Positions 25,514 through 34,051 of a DNA stretch of 37,963 bases are shown here, piece by piece. The stretch comes from a bacterium (GTDB lineage Bacteria; Cyanobacteriota; Vampirovibrionia; Gastranaerophilales; Gastranaerophilaceae). Positions within the stretch are counted from its first letter, which is position 1. Each line of letters begins with the position of its first letter. The notes under the pieces are model-generated. The model had not been told where the DNA came from, did not search any database, and was given only the letters and a program-made list of their open reading frames with translations. The DNA lies in contig JAFYDY010000011.1 in NCBI GenBank assembly GCA_017544545.1, forward strand, positions 1 to 37,963, given 5' to 3'. Both the position numbers and the translations under genes were made by a program.

Positions 25514-27241
25514 ATGGAAAAACAATATCCTGTCTATACTTTAAAAAATGAATGTAATGATTGCTACAAGTGTATTAGAGGATGTCACATAAAAGCAATC
25601 AGAATACAACAGGGCTCGGCGTCGGTTATAAATGAAAAATGTATAGCCTGCGGTCATTGTGTAAAAATTTGTCCTGCCGGTGCAAAAAAAGTCAGAAGTG
25701 ATATTGATAAAGTTAAAACCCTGTTGCTTACAGGTAAAAAAGTATATGTGTCCCTTGCACCGAGTTGGGCAGGTGTATATAACATCCCAAAAGGTAAAAT
25801 GATAGCAGTTCTTAAAAAACTTGGTTTTGCAGGAGTTTCAGAAACAGCATTGGGAGCGCAGGAGGTTTCTATCGAAACGGCTAAAATGCTGAATAAAGCG
25901 GGAAAGGGTTTATATATTTCCTCGGCGTGTCCGGTTATTGATGATTATATCAGACTTTACAAACCTGATTTTGCAAAATGTATTACACCTGTGGCGTCTC
26001 CGGCATTGACTCATTGTGCTTTATTAAAAGATATGCTCGGTGAAGATATAAGAATTGTTTTCATAGGCCCATGTATTGCAAAGAAGAATGAAGCTGATGA
26101 AAATCCTGATTTAATGTCGGCTGCTCTGACTTTTGATGAGTTAAACTATTGGATAAAAGAAGAATTTATTGATATAGAAACTATTGAAAGTGACGAAAGT
26201 TGTCATTTTGTTCCGGAAGGTGCATATGAAGGTGCGCTATACCCGCTCGAAGGCGGAATGAATGAAACAATAAAGCAAGTCGGTATTGAAAAGAACGACG
26301 TAACATTTATTGCGGTGAGTTCTTTGGAAGATTTTGACAAATCCTTGCAAAACATAAATCCGGATAAGGTAGAAAATAAAATTTTTGTTGAAGCGTTAGC
26401 GTGCTCCGGTGGTTGTATAAACGGCCCTTGTTTATCCAGCGAAAAATCAAGGATATTAATAACATCCGATATTTATGCAAATACTCAATACAGAGATGAG
26501 GTTCCGACAGAGCCAAGAAAAGTTGTTGAAAAAGAATATAAACCTGCACCTTTTGAAAAGGTTGAATATTCGATAGATCAGGTTACAAAAGCCCTGAAGA
26601 AAATAAGCAAACATTCGGAAGAAGATGAATTAAACTGCTCAGGCTGTGGTTATGCAAGTTGCCGAGAGTTTGTGAATGCCCTTATAGCAGGTGATGCTGA
26701 ACCTTCGCAGTGCGTATCCTATATGAGAAAAATTGCCGTAAGAAAAGCTGCCGCAATGCTGAGGTGTATGCCGTCCGCTGTTGTAATCGTTGATTCCGAA
26801 TTGCAAATAGTAGAGGCAAATGATTCTTTTGAACATATGTTCTTAAGTGATGAAATGTATGAAGTATTTGCTTCCCGTCAGGATGGTATGACAGGGGCTT
26901 GCATAGACAGAATTGTTCCGTTCCCTGAATTGTTTAAATCAGCTCTTGATACAGGGAAAGAAATTCATCAGGAACATTATGCAATAGATGATAAAGTGTA
27001 CGATATAAGTATATTTACTATCGAAGATAACGAGCTTGTCGGTGCTGTTATATCCGATGTTACAAAATCTGAAATTGACAGAAGTAAAATTGCACAAAAA
27101 GCGAGAGAAGTTATTACTAAAAATATTGCAACAGTTCAGGAAATTGCAAGTCTGCTTGGTGAACATATGGTTGAAACAGAGCTGCTTTTAAGCTCTATTG
27201 CAGAAGGCTATGATCCTAATTCTAATGAGGATAAAAAATAA
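25514..27241 (+). CDS. Sensory-type [FeFe]-hydrogenase with PAS domain (HydS-like, group C)
   Basis: In order this 575-residue protein has two [4Fe-4S] ferredoxin motifs (C14, C17, C20, C24 and C43, C46, C49, C53), an H-cluster domain, a four-Cys Fe-S domain (C375, C378, C383, C400) and a PAS domain (about 415-530). In the H-cluster domain, L1 reads SSACPV (C139), L2 reads GPCIAKKNEAD (C187, E193) and L3 reads ALACSGGCINGPC (C297, C301). The four cluster-ligand cysteines are kept, but the proton-relay Cys of the usual TSCCP is Ala138. With the PAS domain and the adjacent phosphatase, this is the pattern of putative H2-sensing group C enzymes. The stop overlaps the next start (TAATG). No catalytic hydrogenase or HydEFG gene is in the window. 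Confidence 0.85.
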   Translation: MEKQYPVYTLKNECNDCYKCIRGCHIKAIRIQQGSASVINEKCIACGHCVKICPAGAKKVRSDIDKVKTLLLTGKKVYVSLAPSWAGVYNIPKGKMIAVLKKLGFAGVSETALGAQEVSIETAKMLNKAGKGLYISSACPVIDDYIRLYKPDFAKCITPVASPALTHCALLKDMLGEDIRIVFIGPCIAKKNEADENPDLMSAALTFDELNYWIKEEFIDIETIESDESCHFVPEGAYEGALYPLEGGMNETIKQVGIEKNDVTFIAVSSLEDFDKSLQNINPDKVENKIFVEALACSGGCINGPCLSSEKSRILITSDIYANTQYRDEVPTEPRKVVEKEYKPAPFEKVEYSIDQVTKALKKISKHSEEDELNCSGCGYASCREFVNALIAGDAEPSQCVSYMRKIAVRKAAAMLRCMPSAVVIVDSELQIVEANDSFEHMFLSDEMYEVFASRQDGMTGACIDRIVPFPELFKSALDTGKEIHQEHYAIDDKVYDISIFTIEDNELVGAVISDVTKSEIDRSKIAQKAREVITKNIATVQEIASLLGEHMVETELLLSSIAEGYDPNSNEDKK

Positions 27242-28398
27242 TGTTTATAGATATTGCTTGTTCTCAAAAAAAGAAATATAACCAAAATGCATATGGTGAT
27301 TTTTTTGCTTCAAACAGGTTTCCTAATATGAACAGGGTTGTGGCTGTTTTGTCTGACGGTCTGGGAAGCGGGATTAAGGCAAATATCCTTGCTTGTATGA
27401 CTTCCACAATGTTATTAAAGTTTATGGAAAGTCACTCTGACATTGAAAAATCCTGTGAAATCATTATGAACTCACTTCCTGTTTGTAAAGTCAGAGGAAT
27501 CAGCTATTCTACATTTTCTGCAATAGACTGTTTTGAAGACGGCAAGGCAAAAATTGTTGAAGAAGGCAATCCGGACTTTATCTGGATTAGAAATGGCGAA
27601 GTTTTAAAGCCGGAATTTCAAACAATTCAGTCCAAAGACTTTAAAAACAGAAAAATGAAAGTTTATAATATAAAGCTTGAAAAATACGACAGAGTTATTT
27701 TCTGCTCAGACGGCGCGACTCAGGTTGCTATGGGAACAAAAGAATATCCTCTCGGATTGGAAAGAAGCGGTCTTATAAAAATAATTCTCAAAAAATTAGA
27801 GCAGGAACCTGAAATATCATCAAAAGACCTGAGCGAATTTTTGGTAAAACAAGTAGAACTTATTGCCCCAAACAGAGAGCTTAAGGATGATACTTCGATT
27901 CTTTCTATTTATTGCAGGGATCCGAGGGAATCGTTAATATTTACCGGCCCGCCATTCCATAGTGAAAAAGACAGCTTCTATGCCAAAACCTTTATGGATT
28001 TCAAAGGTAAAAAAGCTATCTCCGGAGGAACAACTGCAAATATTATTTCAAGAGAATTGAACATCCCTGTAGTAGCTGATATGTCCACAAACAGAGGTAA
28101 ATTACCCGGACTGTTAAAAATGGACGGAGTTGATTTGGTAACAGAAGGTATATTGACATTGACCAAGACTTTGGAATATCTTCAAAGTGGTCAGAGTGAT
28201 GATGATGCAGCAAGAGTTTTAATGAATTTTATGTTAAACTCTGATGTTATAAGCTTTTTAGTCGGGGCGCAAATGAACAAGGCTCATTATGATCCTAACC
28301 TTCCGATTGAAATAGAGATAAGAAAAAATATCATAAAACAAATAGCAAAAGTTTTAGAAGAAAAATATTTGAAAAAAGTTGAGGTACAATTTATATAA
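27241..28398 (+). CDS. SpoIIE-family PP2C-type protein phosphatase
   Basis: This 385-residue protein has the SpoIIE/PP2C metal-site pattern: VVAVLSDGLGSGIKAN near residue 32, ISYSTFSAIDC, RVIFCSDGATQ, and a final acidic LKDDTSILSIYC. The last ~130 residues form a distinct domain, beginning around FTGPPFHSEKD, that I do not recognise. Such phosphatases dephosphorylate Ser/Thr on partner-switch proteins or other targets. Here the start codon overlaps the stop of the hydrogenase-like sensor, so it is the likely output of that sensor, as in Firmicutes clusters that pair sensory hydrogenases with SpoIIE phosphatases. The substrate is unknown. Confidence 0.85.
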   Translation: MFIDIACSQKKKYNQNAYGDFFASNRFPNMNRVVAVLSDGLGSGIKANILACMTSTMLLKFMESHSDIEKSCEIIMNSLPVCKVRGISYSTFSAIDCFEDGKAKIVEEGNPDFIWIRNGEVLKPEFQTIQSKDFKNRKMKVYNIKLEKYDRVIFCSDGATQVAMGTKEYPLGLERSGLIKIILKKLEQEPEISSKDLSEFLVKQVELIAPNRELKDDTSILSIYCRDPRESLIFTGPPFHSEKDSFYAKTFMDFKGKKAISGGTTANIISRELNIPVVADMSTNRGKLPGLLKMDGVDLVTEGILTLTKTLEYLQSGQSDDDAARVLMNFMLNSDVISFLVGAQMNKAHYDPNLPIEIEIRKNIIKQIAKVLEEKYLKKVEVQFI

Positions 28399-28409
28399 AG
28401 GAGTTAAAA

Positions 28410-28667
28410 ATGGAAAAGATTACAGTAAAAGTATGCACCGGAACAACCTGTTTTGTAATGGGCGGGGCTAATTTGCAGGAATTAAACGATATTATTGCCA
28501 AAAAATATGGTGATAAGGTTGAACTTACTGCTTCAAATTGCTTGGGTTTATGCTCAATAAATTGGGAATATTCAAAAGCCCCTTATGTAAAAGTCAATGA
28601 AGAAGTTGTATCAGAAGCAACAGCAGAAAAAGTAATAGCAGAAATTGACAGACAGCTTGCAAAATAA
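28410..28667 (+). CDS. Thioredoxin-like [2Fe-2S] ferredoxin, second copy
   Basis: This 85-residue protein opens KVCTGTTCFVMGG and carries CLGLCSINW, the same Cys-x4-Cys and Cys-x3-Cys pattern as the ferredoxin at 25279. The spacing between the pairs and the tail differ, so it is a paralogue and not a recent duplicate. An AAAGGAG site precedes the ATG, 12 bases after the phosphatase stop. It is the last gene of the rex operon. Confidence 0.85.
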   Translation: MEKITVKVCTGTTCFVMGGANLQELNDIIAKKYGDKVELTASNCLGLCSINWEYSKAPYVKVNEEVVSEATAEKVIAEIDRQLAK

Positions 28668-28693
28668 TGGAATAATTTAAAATATAAAAAGGG

Positions 28694-28744
28694 TTGTTAA
28701 TTTCTGTAAAAAATAAAAGTTGTACTAACAAAATATATTTTTAG
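28694..28744 (+). promoter_or_regulatory. Conserved upstream element, copy A
   Basis: TTGTTAATTTCTGTAAAAA, a 10-base gap, then ACTAACAAAATATATTTT and TTAG. Copy B (30934-30985) has the same two blocks with an 11-base gap. Together the blocks match at about 40 of 41 positions. The core CAAAATATATTTTTA also occurs in copies C and (with one change) D. The element ends 41 bases before the ATG of the 28786 gene and probably contains its promoter. Confidence 0.7.
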
Positions 28745-28785
28745 AGGTTTTCCTATGTCTGAATAGTAACCGCTAAGGAGTAATT

Positions 28786-29976
28786 ATGTTAAAAATATCA
28801 CCTATTCTGCCGACAAATTATAACAATCAAAACAGGGTACTCAAGCAAAAAAGTTCAGAATCTGCTCCAGTTTGTGAGAACAAAAGAGAATATAATCCGG
28901 CTTACTATATGCCTAATAATATATCTTTTGGGAAAAGAATAGTTCCTTTCGACATTGCCCACTCCGAATATTTGAAATTAACCAATGATCAAAAAAGTTT
29001 TTTAAGAAGAAATTTCGAAAATTTTTATAAGCTTATTAATATAGATGAATTGTACTGGTCAAAAGGTAGAACGATTGACTCAAAACTGCCGTTATCAACT
29101 GAAGCTGAAATGAAAGACTTCTTAAACGTTGCTTCGTCATACAATAAATACAGGGCTGACAAAGCTACAGGGACTAAGGCAAATCGTATTATTTGTTTGG
29201 GAAGAAGCCCCAAGTGGTTCTTGAATGCATCTTTATGGATGAAGGGTGGTATTCAGGATTATACATTTACAGCCTTTTCGTCAAACTGGTATCACAGAAA
29301 CGGTTGTGGTGTCGGTGAAAAATTATTCCGTGATGACATGAGAGAACCGACAATAGAACAGGCATTTGCGTATAAAAAATATCTTAAAAGAATAGATTGC
29401 ACTCCTGTTGATTTGGTTGAATCAGCTGAAAAAACAGGTAAACCAGTAATAATTACAGACTATATTCATTCCGGCTGCGGTGTAACCTCTTGGTTGGATC
29501 TTATGTCTAAATATGCAAAGGATGACGGAGTATTGGATGAATTCGCAAAAAGTATTCGTTTGCATACAATGAGTTCAAATGATTACATAGACAATGTTTT
29601 AGAGTATCATAATGCTTTCAGAAACCCACGGGTTTTAATGCCGTCAAAATTGGAAAAATATTCGATTCCTCAAGATTACAACGATATGTCAGCAGATGTT
29701 TTAAAAAGTATGTTGGTGGACAAAAATACAAATGAATGCCGTTCAACGTTCTATTCCCCGCAAGCTTGGACAATATATTCACCCGAAAAATTCAAAATTG
29801 CGCAAATGACTCCGGAAGAACTGCAAAAAGCATATGATTACCATAAGATGTGGGGTGGAGTGTTCCCAAATGCATGGACTGATGCAATGAAAGATTACCG
29901 TAATATGCTGAACTTCAGAATTTTGGATTATCTTTCAGAGCATGGAATGCTTGATATGAGACATATTAATGACTAA
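28786..29976 (+). CDS. Unrecognised 396-residue protein with N-terminal NNISFGK motif
   Basis: The first ~45 residues are polar and probably disordered, then comes MPNNISFGKRIVPF, a motif echoed by NNVSFGAR in the 31036 protein and KISFQG in the 37407 protein. The rest is a soluble mixed-fold domain with no signal peptide or membrane segment. Two segments, RIICLGRSPKWFLNAS and KPVIITDYIHSGCGVTS, look like the strand-loop and PRPP-loop regions of a phosphoribosyltransferase-like fold (hydrophobic strand, Asp, then a small-residue loop). This is only a visual hint. An AAGGAG site precedes the ATG and conserved element A lies upstream. Confidence 0.75.
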   Translation: MLKISPILPTNYNNQNRVLKQKSSESAPVCENKREYNPAYYMPNNISFGKRIVPFDIAHSEYLKLTNDQKSFLRRNFENFYKLINIDELYWSKGRTIDSKLPLSTEAEMKDFLNVASSYNKYRADKATGTKANRIICLGRSPKWFLNASLWMKGGIQDYTFTAFSSNWYHRNGCGVGEKLFRDDMREPTIEQAFAYKKYLKRIDCTPVDLVESAEKTGKPVIITDYIHSGCGVTSWLDLMSKYAKDDGVLDEFAKSIRLHTMSSNDYIDNVLEYHNAFRNPRVLMPSKLEKYSIPQDYNDMSADVLKSMLVDKNTNECRSTFYSPQAWTIYSPEKFKIAQMTPEELQKAYDYHKMWGGVFPNAWTDAMKDYRNMLNFRILDYLSEHGMLDMRHIND

Positions 29977-30013
29977 GATTATGTTTCGGCTCAATCTCAT
30001 TACTGTATAAAGC

Positions 30014-30892
30014 ATGAAAATATTAAACAAAACGTTTAGAAAAATATTATTGCCGGCAATTACTACAATTGCTGCTGTATCAATCCCGATAAAAACAGGG
30101 ACAGAACACCAAGAGCTGCCCATAATTCCTTCTGTATATTATTTGCCAAACACAAATTGTATTTCCTCTCAGGATTTGAACGGTTTGAAGGTGGTGACGG
30201 ATACAAATTTTGTCGGTGGTGTTATTCATCGTTTTGATGACGAATCCGTTCAAAAACTAAAGACAAGAATACAAAAGCCGGATTCATTATTAGAATATAA
30301 AGCTCCTATTGAAAATAACAAAAATATTTATCTTGAACCCTTTGGCTACTTTTTTGCAAATCGGCCGGGCAGCGGTAAAAATCGTCCGCATATGGGTTTG
30401 GATATTTTTGTGTCACCAAATTCAAGAAAGCCTAAAAATCCCGTGTTGATTCAATCACCGGTTGATGGTGTTATTATATCGCACAAACGGGCACGGGAAA
30501 AAGATAATGTAATTTCAAACAGCGTAATACTGTTGGGCAGAGATGGCAGAAGATACGGCTTTGATCATATGGCTCGTCCTGAGGATTATAAAGATTCTAT
30601 ACCTATGCCGACTGTCGGAACAATTTTAAAAGCAGGCGATCCGATAGGGTATGTCGGGCGCACCGGCGAAACAACCATGTGGCATCTTCATTTAACAGTA
30701 ATGACAGATGAGCAGTTAGAAAAGCAACAAAATAGCAGGTATTGGCGAACAATCGCAGAACAATCCGGTTACAGCCAATTAAAAGGTCAGGTTAATCCGC
30801 TTAACCCTGCAGATGCAGGTCCGATAGCATATTTACTGAGTGAATACAGAGGCGGAAAGCTAAACCTGATTGGCAATTTTAAATTAAAATAA
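30014..30892 (+). CDS. M23 (LytM-type) peptidase, exported
   Basis: This 292-residue protein starts with a basic stretch and a hydrophobic segment (KILLPAITTIAAVSIP), a likely signal peptide or anchor. The C-terminal half is a LytM/M23 domain with H126-MGL-D130, H185 in DHMAR, and H224-L-H226, the four usual zinc ligands and the active His. It should therefore be an active peptidoglycan endopeptidase rather than a degenerate one. No good ribosome binding site is visible, and it starts 37 bases after the previous stop, so it may be translated from the same message. Confidence 0.9.
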   Translation: MKILNKTFRKILLPAITTIAAVSIPIKTGTEHQELPIIPSVYYLPNTNCISSQDLNGLKVVTDTNFVGGVIHRFDDESVQKLKTRIQKPDSLLEYKAPIENNKNIYLEPFGYFFANRPGSGKNRPHMGLDIFVSPNSRKPKNPVLIQSPVDGVIISHKRAREKDNVISNSVILLGRDGRRYGFDHMARPEDYKDSIPMPTVGTILKAGDPIGYVGRTGETTMWHLHLTVMTDEQLEKQQNSRYWRTIAEQSGYSQLKGQVNPLNPADAGPIAYLLSEYRGGKLNLIGNFKLK

Positions 30893-30933
30893 TACTGTCG
30901 TTGTGCAAAGCCCCGTCTGACCTGCAAAATTTC

Positions 30934-30985
30934 TTGTTAATTTCTGTAAAAATAAATATGATTTACTAACAAAATATATTTTTAG
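30934..30985 (+). promoter_or_regulatory. Conserved upstream element, copy B
   Basis: This has the same two blocks as copy A: TTGTTAATTTCTGTAAAAA (30934-30952) and ACTAACAAAATATATTTT plus TTAG (30965-30985... core at 30969), separated by 11 bases. It lies 50 bases before the ATG of the 31036 gene. TTGTTA at the left end and TAACAA in the right block form an inverted repeat about 25 bases apart. Confidence 0.7.
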
Positions 30986-31035
30986 TGTTTTTAGAGCAAT
31001 ATATAATTACAAAGACATGAAAGGATAGAGAAAGA

Positions 31036-31494
31036 ATGATAGACAGAATAAACAATGTTTCTTTTGGGGCAAGATTATATACAAATTTGGATATTCCGCA
31101 GGCAAAAGCATTTATGAAGGCTGCGCGCGGATTTGAATGGAAGACAAAAGCAAAATATCCGGATTCGACTCTGTATCTGCAATCAGACAGATTCCATAAA
31201 GAGCGCACAATATTAACTATTGGCGGCGAAAAAGAATGGACAAATTACATGGATATAGATGTTCTGCAGCCCGGGGAATTAAAGGACAGCAGCAAACTTG
31301 CCAGCAAGCTTGTAAAAGTTTTCAAAATGCTGACTCTTGAAGAAGATATATTGAGAAACTTAGGTAAAGACAGAGAAGTTGCTGATGCTATAGCAAAAAT
31401 GAATAAAATTGCCGGCAATGACGCTAAATTGCAGGAGTATGCAGGAAACGTCAGACGCGGATACGGCTATGACAACGTACCTGTGGAAGTTTAG
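31036..31494 (+). CDS. Unrecognised 152-residue protein with N-terminal NNVSFGA motif
   Basis: It begins MIDRINNVSFGARLYTN, placing the VSFG motif at residues 8-11. The remainder is a small soluble alpha/beta protein (strands around TLYLQSDRF and ERTILTIGG, then helices). No signal peptide, membrane segment or known family is seen. A purine-rich AAAGGATAGAGAAAGA precedes the ATG, and conserved element B lies upstream. The stop codon overlaps that of the convergent patatin gene by four bases. Confidence 0.75.
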   Translation: MIDRINNVSFGARLYTNLDIPQAKAFMKAARGFEWKTKAKYPDSTLYLQSDRFHKERTILTIGGEKEWTNYMDIDVLQPGELKDSSKLASKLVKVFKMLTLEEDILRNLGKDREVADAIAKMNKIAGNDAKLQEYAGNVRRGYGYDNVPVEV

Positions 31495-32339
31495 CGAAGA
31501 TATTCTCTTATTTGGTTAAGTTTATTTTTACAGTCTGAAACGCCCAAGTCGTAGATGCGCTGCAGTTTGTTTGTGTCTTTTTCAACCCTTTTTACGTTTA
31601 CAAATTCGGACGGACGCAGAACAAAAATTTTGTTTCCGTCAGTCTCGTATTTTTCTATCAGCTCCATTGTTTCATTGTACTTTTTATAAGAATTTTTTGC
31701 CGTTTCAACCAGATTTGGATACTTTCCGTAAAAAAGTTTGTAGGGAAGATATGATTTTTTCTTCCGGTTGTGCCCGAAAGGTTTTGTCAGTACAACAATG
31801 ATTTTTTTATAATCAGCTTCAAGCGCTTTTTTAATAGGTACGGCATCGCTTATTGCACCGTCTAAATATGAATTGCCGTCTATTTCAACAGGGTTTGAAA
31901 CAAAGGGCATAGAGCCTGATGCCCTAAAGTATTCCAGATCTTTTTCGGCATCATCAATTTTTATATATTCTGCTTTGCCGGTTTGCATATTTGTTACAAC
32001 GGCATAAAACTCAACGGGATTATTTTTGTATGCCTCAAAATCAAGTTTATCCAGTTCGTAAACAAGTTTGTTGAAGCAAAAATCTCTGTTCATCACGTCG
32101 CCCGTGGTAATGAGAGAATATAGCCCCATATAATTTTTTTCTTTTGCGTATTTAAGGTTGTATCTTATGGCACGTCCGACTTGACGGGATTTGTAATTTA
32201 AGCCGAACAGGGCGCCGGCTGAGACTCCATATATGACATCAACTTTTATGTCATTTTGCATAAAAACATCAATGACGCCTGCTGAATACAAGCCTCTCAT
32301 TGCGCCGCCTTCAAGTATCAATGCTGTTTTATGTTCCAT
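31491..32339 (-). CDS. Patatin-like phospholipase
   Basis: This 282-residue protein has the Ser-Asp dyad of patatins: an oxyanion-hole GGAMRG (residues 11-16), the nucleophile elbow GVSAG with S40, and D160 in DGAISDAVP. These enzymes hydrolyse acyl groups from phospholipids or other lipids. The form with GGAMRGLYSAGVIDVF is the common bacterial cytoplasmic type. There is no signal peptide. The gene is monocistronic or followed by the short secreted protein gene upstream on the same strand, 22 bases away. Confidence 0.92.
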   Translation of the reverse strand: MEHKTALILEGGAMRGLYSAGVIDVFMQNDIKVDVIYGVSAGALFGLNYKSRQVGRAIRYNLKYAKEKNYMGLYSLITTGDVMNRDFCFNKLVYELDKLDFEAYKNNPVEFYAVVTNMQTGKAEYIKIDDAEKDLEYFRASGSMPFVSNPVEIDGNSYLDGAISDAVPIKKALEADYKKIIVVLTKPFGHNRKKKSYLPYKLFYGKYPNLVETAKNSYKKYNETMELIEKYETDGNKIFVLRPSEFVNVKRVEKDTNKLQRIYDLGVSDCKNKLNQIREYLR

Positions 32340-32361
32340 AGTAACCTTACCATTCGCCTAA

Positions 32362-32721
32362 TTAGTATACTCGGGATTTGTATTCCAGATATCGTTTCTT
32401 TTGCCAATGGTTCAAAACTTTGCCAAGGTCTTTTCTGTAATCTTTTTCTATTTGATTCCACAAAGTGAAGGTATAATGGTTATAATCGTCTTTTGTCAGT
32501 GTGGGATTATTTTTTCTGTATTGTCTGGATTTTTCTTGTGCTTCGAGCCGCTTATTGAGATAAATCAGGTCAATTTCTTTAAGCTGTTCAATCTTGGTCT
32601 GATTTAAACCAAGAGATCTTAGGTACGCTTCGTGTTCTGCTTTTGTTACGGCACGAAAGCCAAATGCGGTATTTGAAGCGAACAATAACATCAATGTCAG
32701 TATAATTGCTTTTTTCTTCAT
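32362..32721 (-). CDS. Small exported protein, unrecognised
   Basis: This 119-residue protein has a clear signal peptide (MKKKAIILTLMLLFASNTAFG, with AFG before the likely cleavage site). The mature part is helical and highly charged (LGLNQTKIEQLKEIDLIYL, then a Lys/Arg/Tyr-rich tail). The layout recalls small periplasmic helical proteins such as the Spy/CpxP group, but the LTxxQ motifs are not convincing. It precedes the patatin gene on the same strand by 22 bases and may share its transcript. Confidence 0.75.
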   Translation of the reverse strand: MKKKAIILTLMLLFASNTAFGFRAVTKAEHEAYLRSLGLNQTKIEQLKEIDLIYLNKRLEAQEKSRQYRKNNPTLTKDDYNHYTFTLWNQIEKDYRKDLGKVLNHWQKKRYLEYKSRVY

Positions 32722-32839
32722 AGAAAGATTATATAATAACTTGCTGATTCTGAAAAGTCCTTTGAGAAATTGTATTGTTTTGTCATTATATATTGAAGTA
32801 TTTTGTGTTAATATAAAGGGGGTAATAGGAGTGTTAATA

Positions 32840-33481
32840 GTGAAAGTATTGTTATTTAATGGGTCCCCACATAAGCATGGTTGTACCTGTACTGCGTTAG
32901 AAGAAATTTCAAAAACCTTGCAAGAAGAGGGTATTGATTCTGAAATTTATCAGATTGGTATAAAATCCCTTACTCCATGCAGAGGCTGTGGAGCCTGTAC
33001 TCAGCTCGGCAGATGTGTTATTAATGATGATGACGTTAATAACTTTGTAGATAGGTGCAAAGATTTTGACGGTTTTATTTTTGGTTCACCTGTTCACTAC
33101 GCTTCGGCTTGCGGAGGTATTACAGCATTTTTAGACAGAGCCTTTTTCTCAGCTTTTATGTCGGGAAGGGGCGAGGTGTTTTCATACAAACCCGCAGCGG
33201 CTGTAGTCAGCGCAAGGCGTTCGGGAACGACTGCGACACTCGATCAGTTGAATAAATATATGACAATATCTCAAATGCCGATTATATCCGGCAGGTATTG
33301 GAATATGGTGCATGGGCATACACCTGATGAAGTTAAGCAAGATTTGGAAGGTATGCAAAATATGCGAATATTGGCTCGTAATATGGCTTGGCATCTTAAA
33401 TGTATGGAGGCGGGAAAAAGAGCAGGTGTTCCTATGCCAAAACAGGAAGAAATAGTTTTTACTAATTTTATAAGAGGATAA
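32840..33481 (+). CDS. NAD(P)H-dependent flavin reductase-like, flavodoxin-fold protein
   Basis: The protein opens [15 protein letters not shown], the FMN phosphate-binding strand-loop of the NADPH-dependent FMN reductase/iron-sulfur flavoprotein family, and has [13 protein letters not shown], the compact cysteine motif of that family, then [18 protein letters not shown] at 32840 is chosen as start: AGGAG lies eight bases upstream and it gives the family-typical beginning (213 residues). An in-frame ATG at 32741 would add 33 unrelated residues. It is likely a cytoplasmic electron carrier or quinone/flavin reductase. The next gene begins one base after its stop. Confidence 0.87.
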   Translation: MKVLLFNGSPHKHGCTCTALEEISKTLQEEGIDSEIYQIGIKSLTPCRGCGACTQLGRCVINDDDVNNFVDRCKDFDGFIFGSPVHYASACGGITAFLDRAFFSAFMSGRGEVFSYKPAAAVVSARRSGTTATLDQLNKYMTISQMPIISGRYWNMVHGHTPDEVKQDLEGMQNMRILARNMAWHLKCMEAGKRAGVPMPKQEEIVFTNFIRG

Positions 33482-33482
33482 A

Positions 33483-34028
33483 ATGGAAGAAGTCAGAATT
33501 GATGTAAGAACACAAAGTCCGGAAAGAATTGCAGAAGCAAAAAGGAGCTCGGATTTGTGTTTCAGGATAAATCATACAAACCCGACAACACCTGAATGCC
33601 AAGGACTCGTTCAGGAACTTTTTAATCACACTTTGGGTGAAAATACAATTATTCATCCTCCGATTTTTACAATTTTGGCTGACAAGGTTAAAATCGGGAA
33701 AAATGTTACTATATTGAACGGTTTTCAGTGTATGTCGGCCGGTGGACTGACAATTGAAGATAATACAATGATTTCATTGAATTGTACTATTGCAACAAAC
33801 AACCACGATATGTATAATAGATATGTAATAACTTGCAAACCGGTTCATATAAAACGTAATGTTTGGATTGGAGTAAATGTTACAATACTTCCCGGAGTTA
33901 CGATTGGTGAAAATGCTGTTGTAGGTGCCGGTGCCGTTGTTACAAAAGATGTACCGGACAATGCCGTTGTTGTCGGAAATCCGGCGAGAGTAATCAGATA
34001 TCTGGATGCAGAGAAATTTAAGAGTTGA
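33483..34028 (+). CDS. Sugar O-acetyltransferase (LacA/Maa-like)
   Basis: This 181-residue protein has a left-handed beta-helix of hexapeptide repeats. [28 protein letters not shown] with the catalytic His, and [27 protein letters not shown] lead to the common end NPARVIRYL. Such enzymes acetylate maltose, galactosides or related sugars with acetyl-CoA. The start codon lies one base after the flavodoxin-fold gene, preceded by AGAGGA, so the two are co-translated. A flavodoxin gene follows. Confidence 0.92.
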   Translation: MEEVRIDVRTQSPERIAEAKRSSDLCFRINHTNPTTPECQGLVQELFNHTLGENTIIHPPIFTILADKVKIGKNVTILNGFQCMSAGGLTIEDNTMISLNCTIATNNHDMYNRYVITCKPVHIKRNVWIGVNVTILPGVTIGENAVVGAGAVVTKDVPDNAVVVGNPARVIRYLDAEKFKS

Positions 34029-34051
34029 GCAGTACATAGAAGGAGCAAATT

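Noticed and set aside
25514-27241. A main H2-producing hydrogenase
   Set aside because: The proton-relay Cys is replaced by Ala, a PAS domain is attached and a phosphatase is coupled; no maturation genes are nearby.
32741-32839. An N-terminal extension of the flavodoxin-fold gene at 32840
   Set aside because: The extra 33 residues are not family-like, and AGGAG is correctly spaced for the GTG at 32840.
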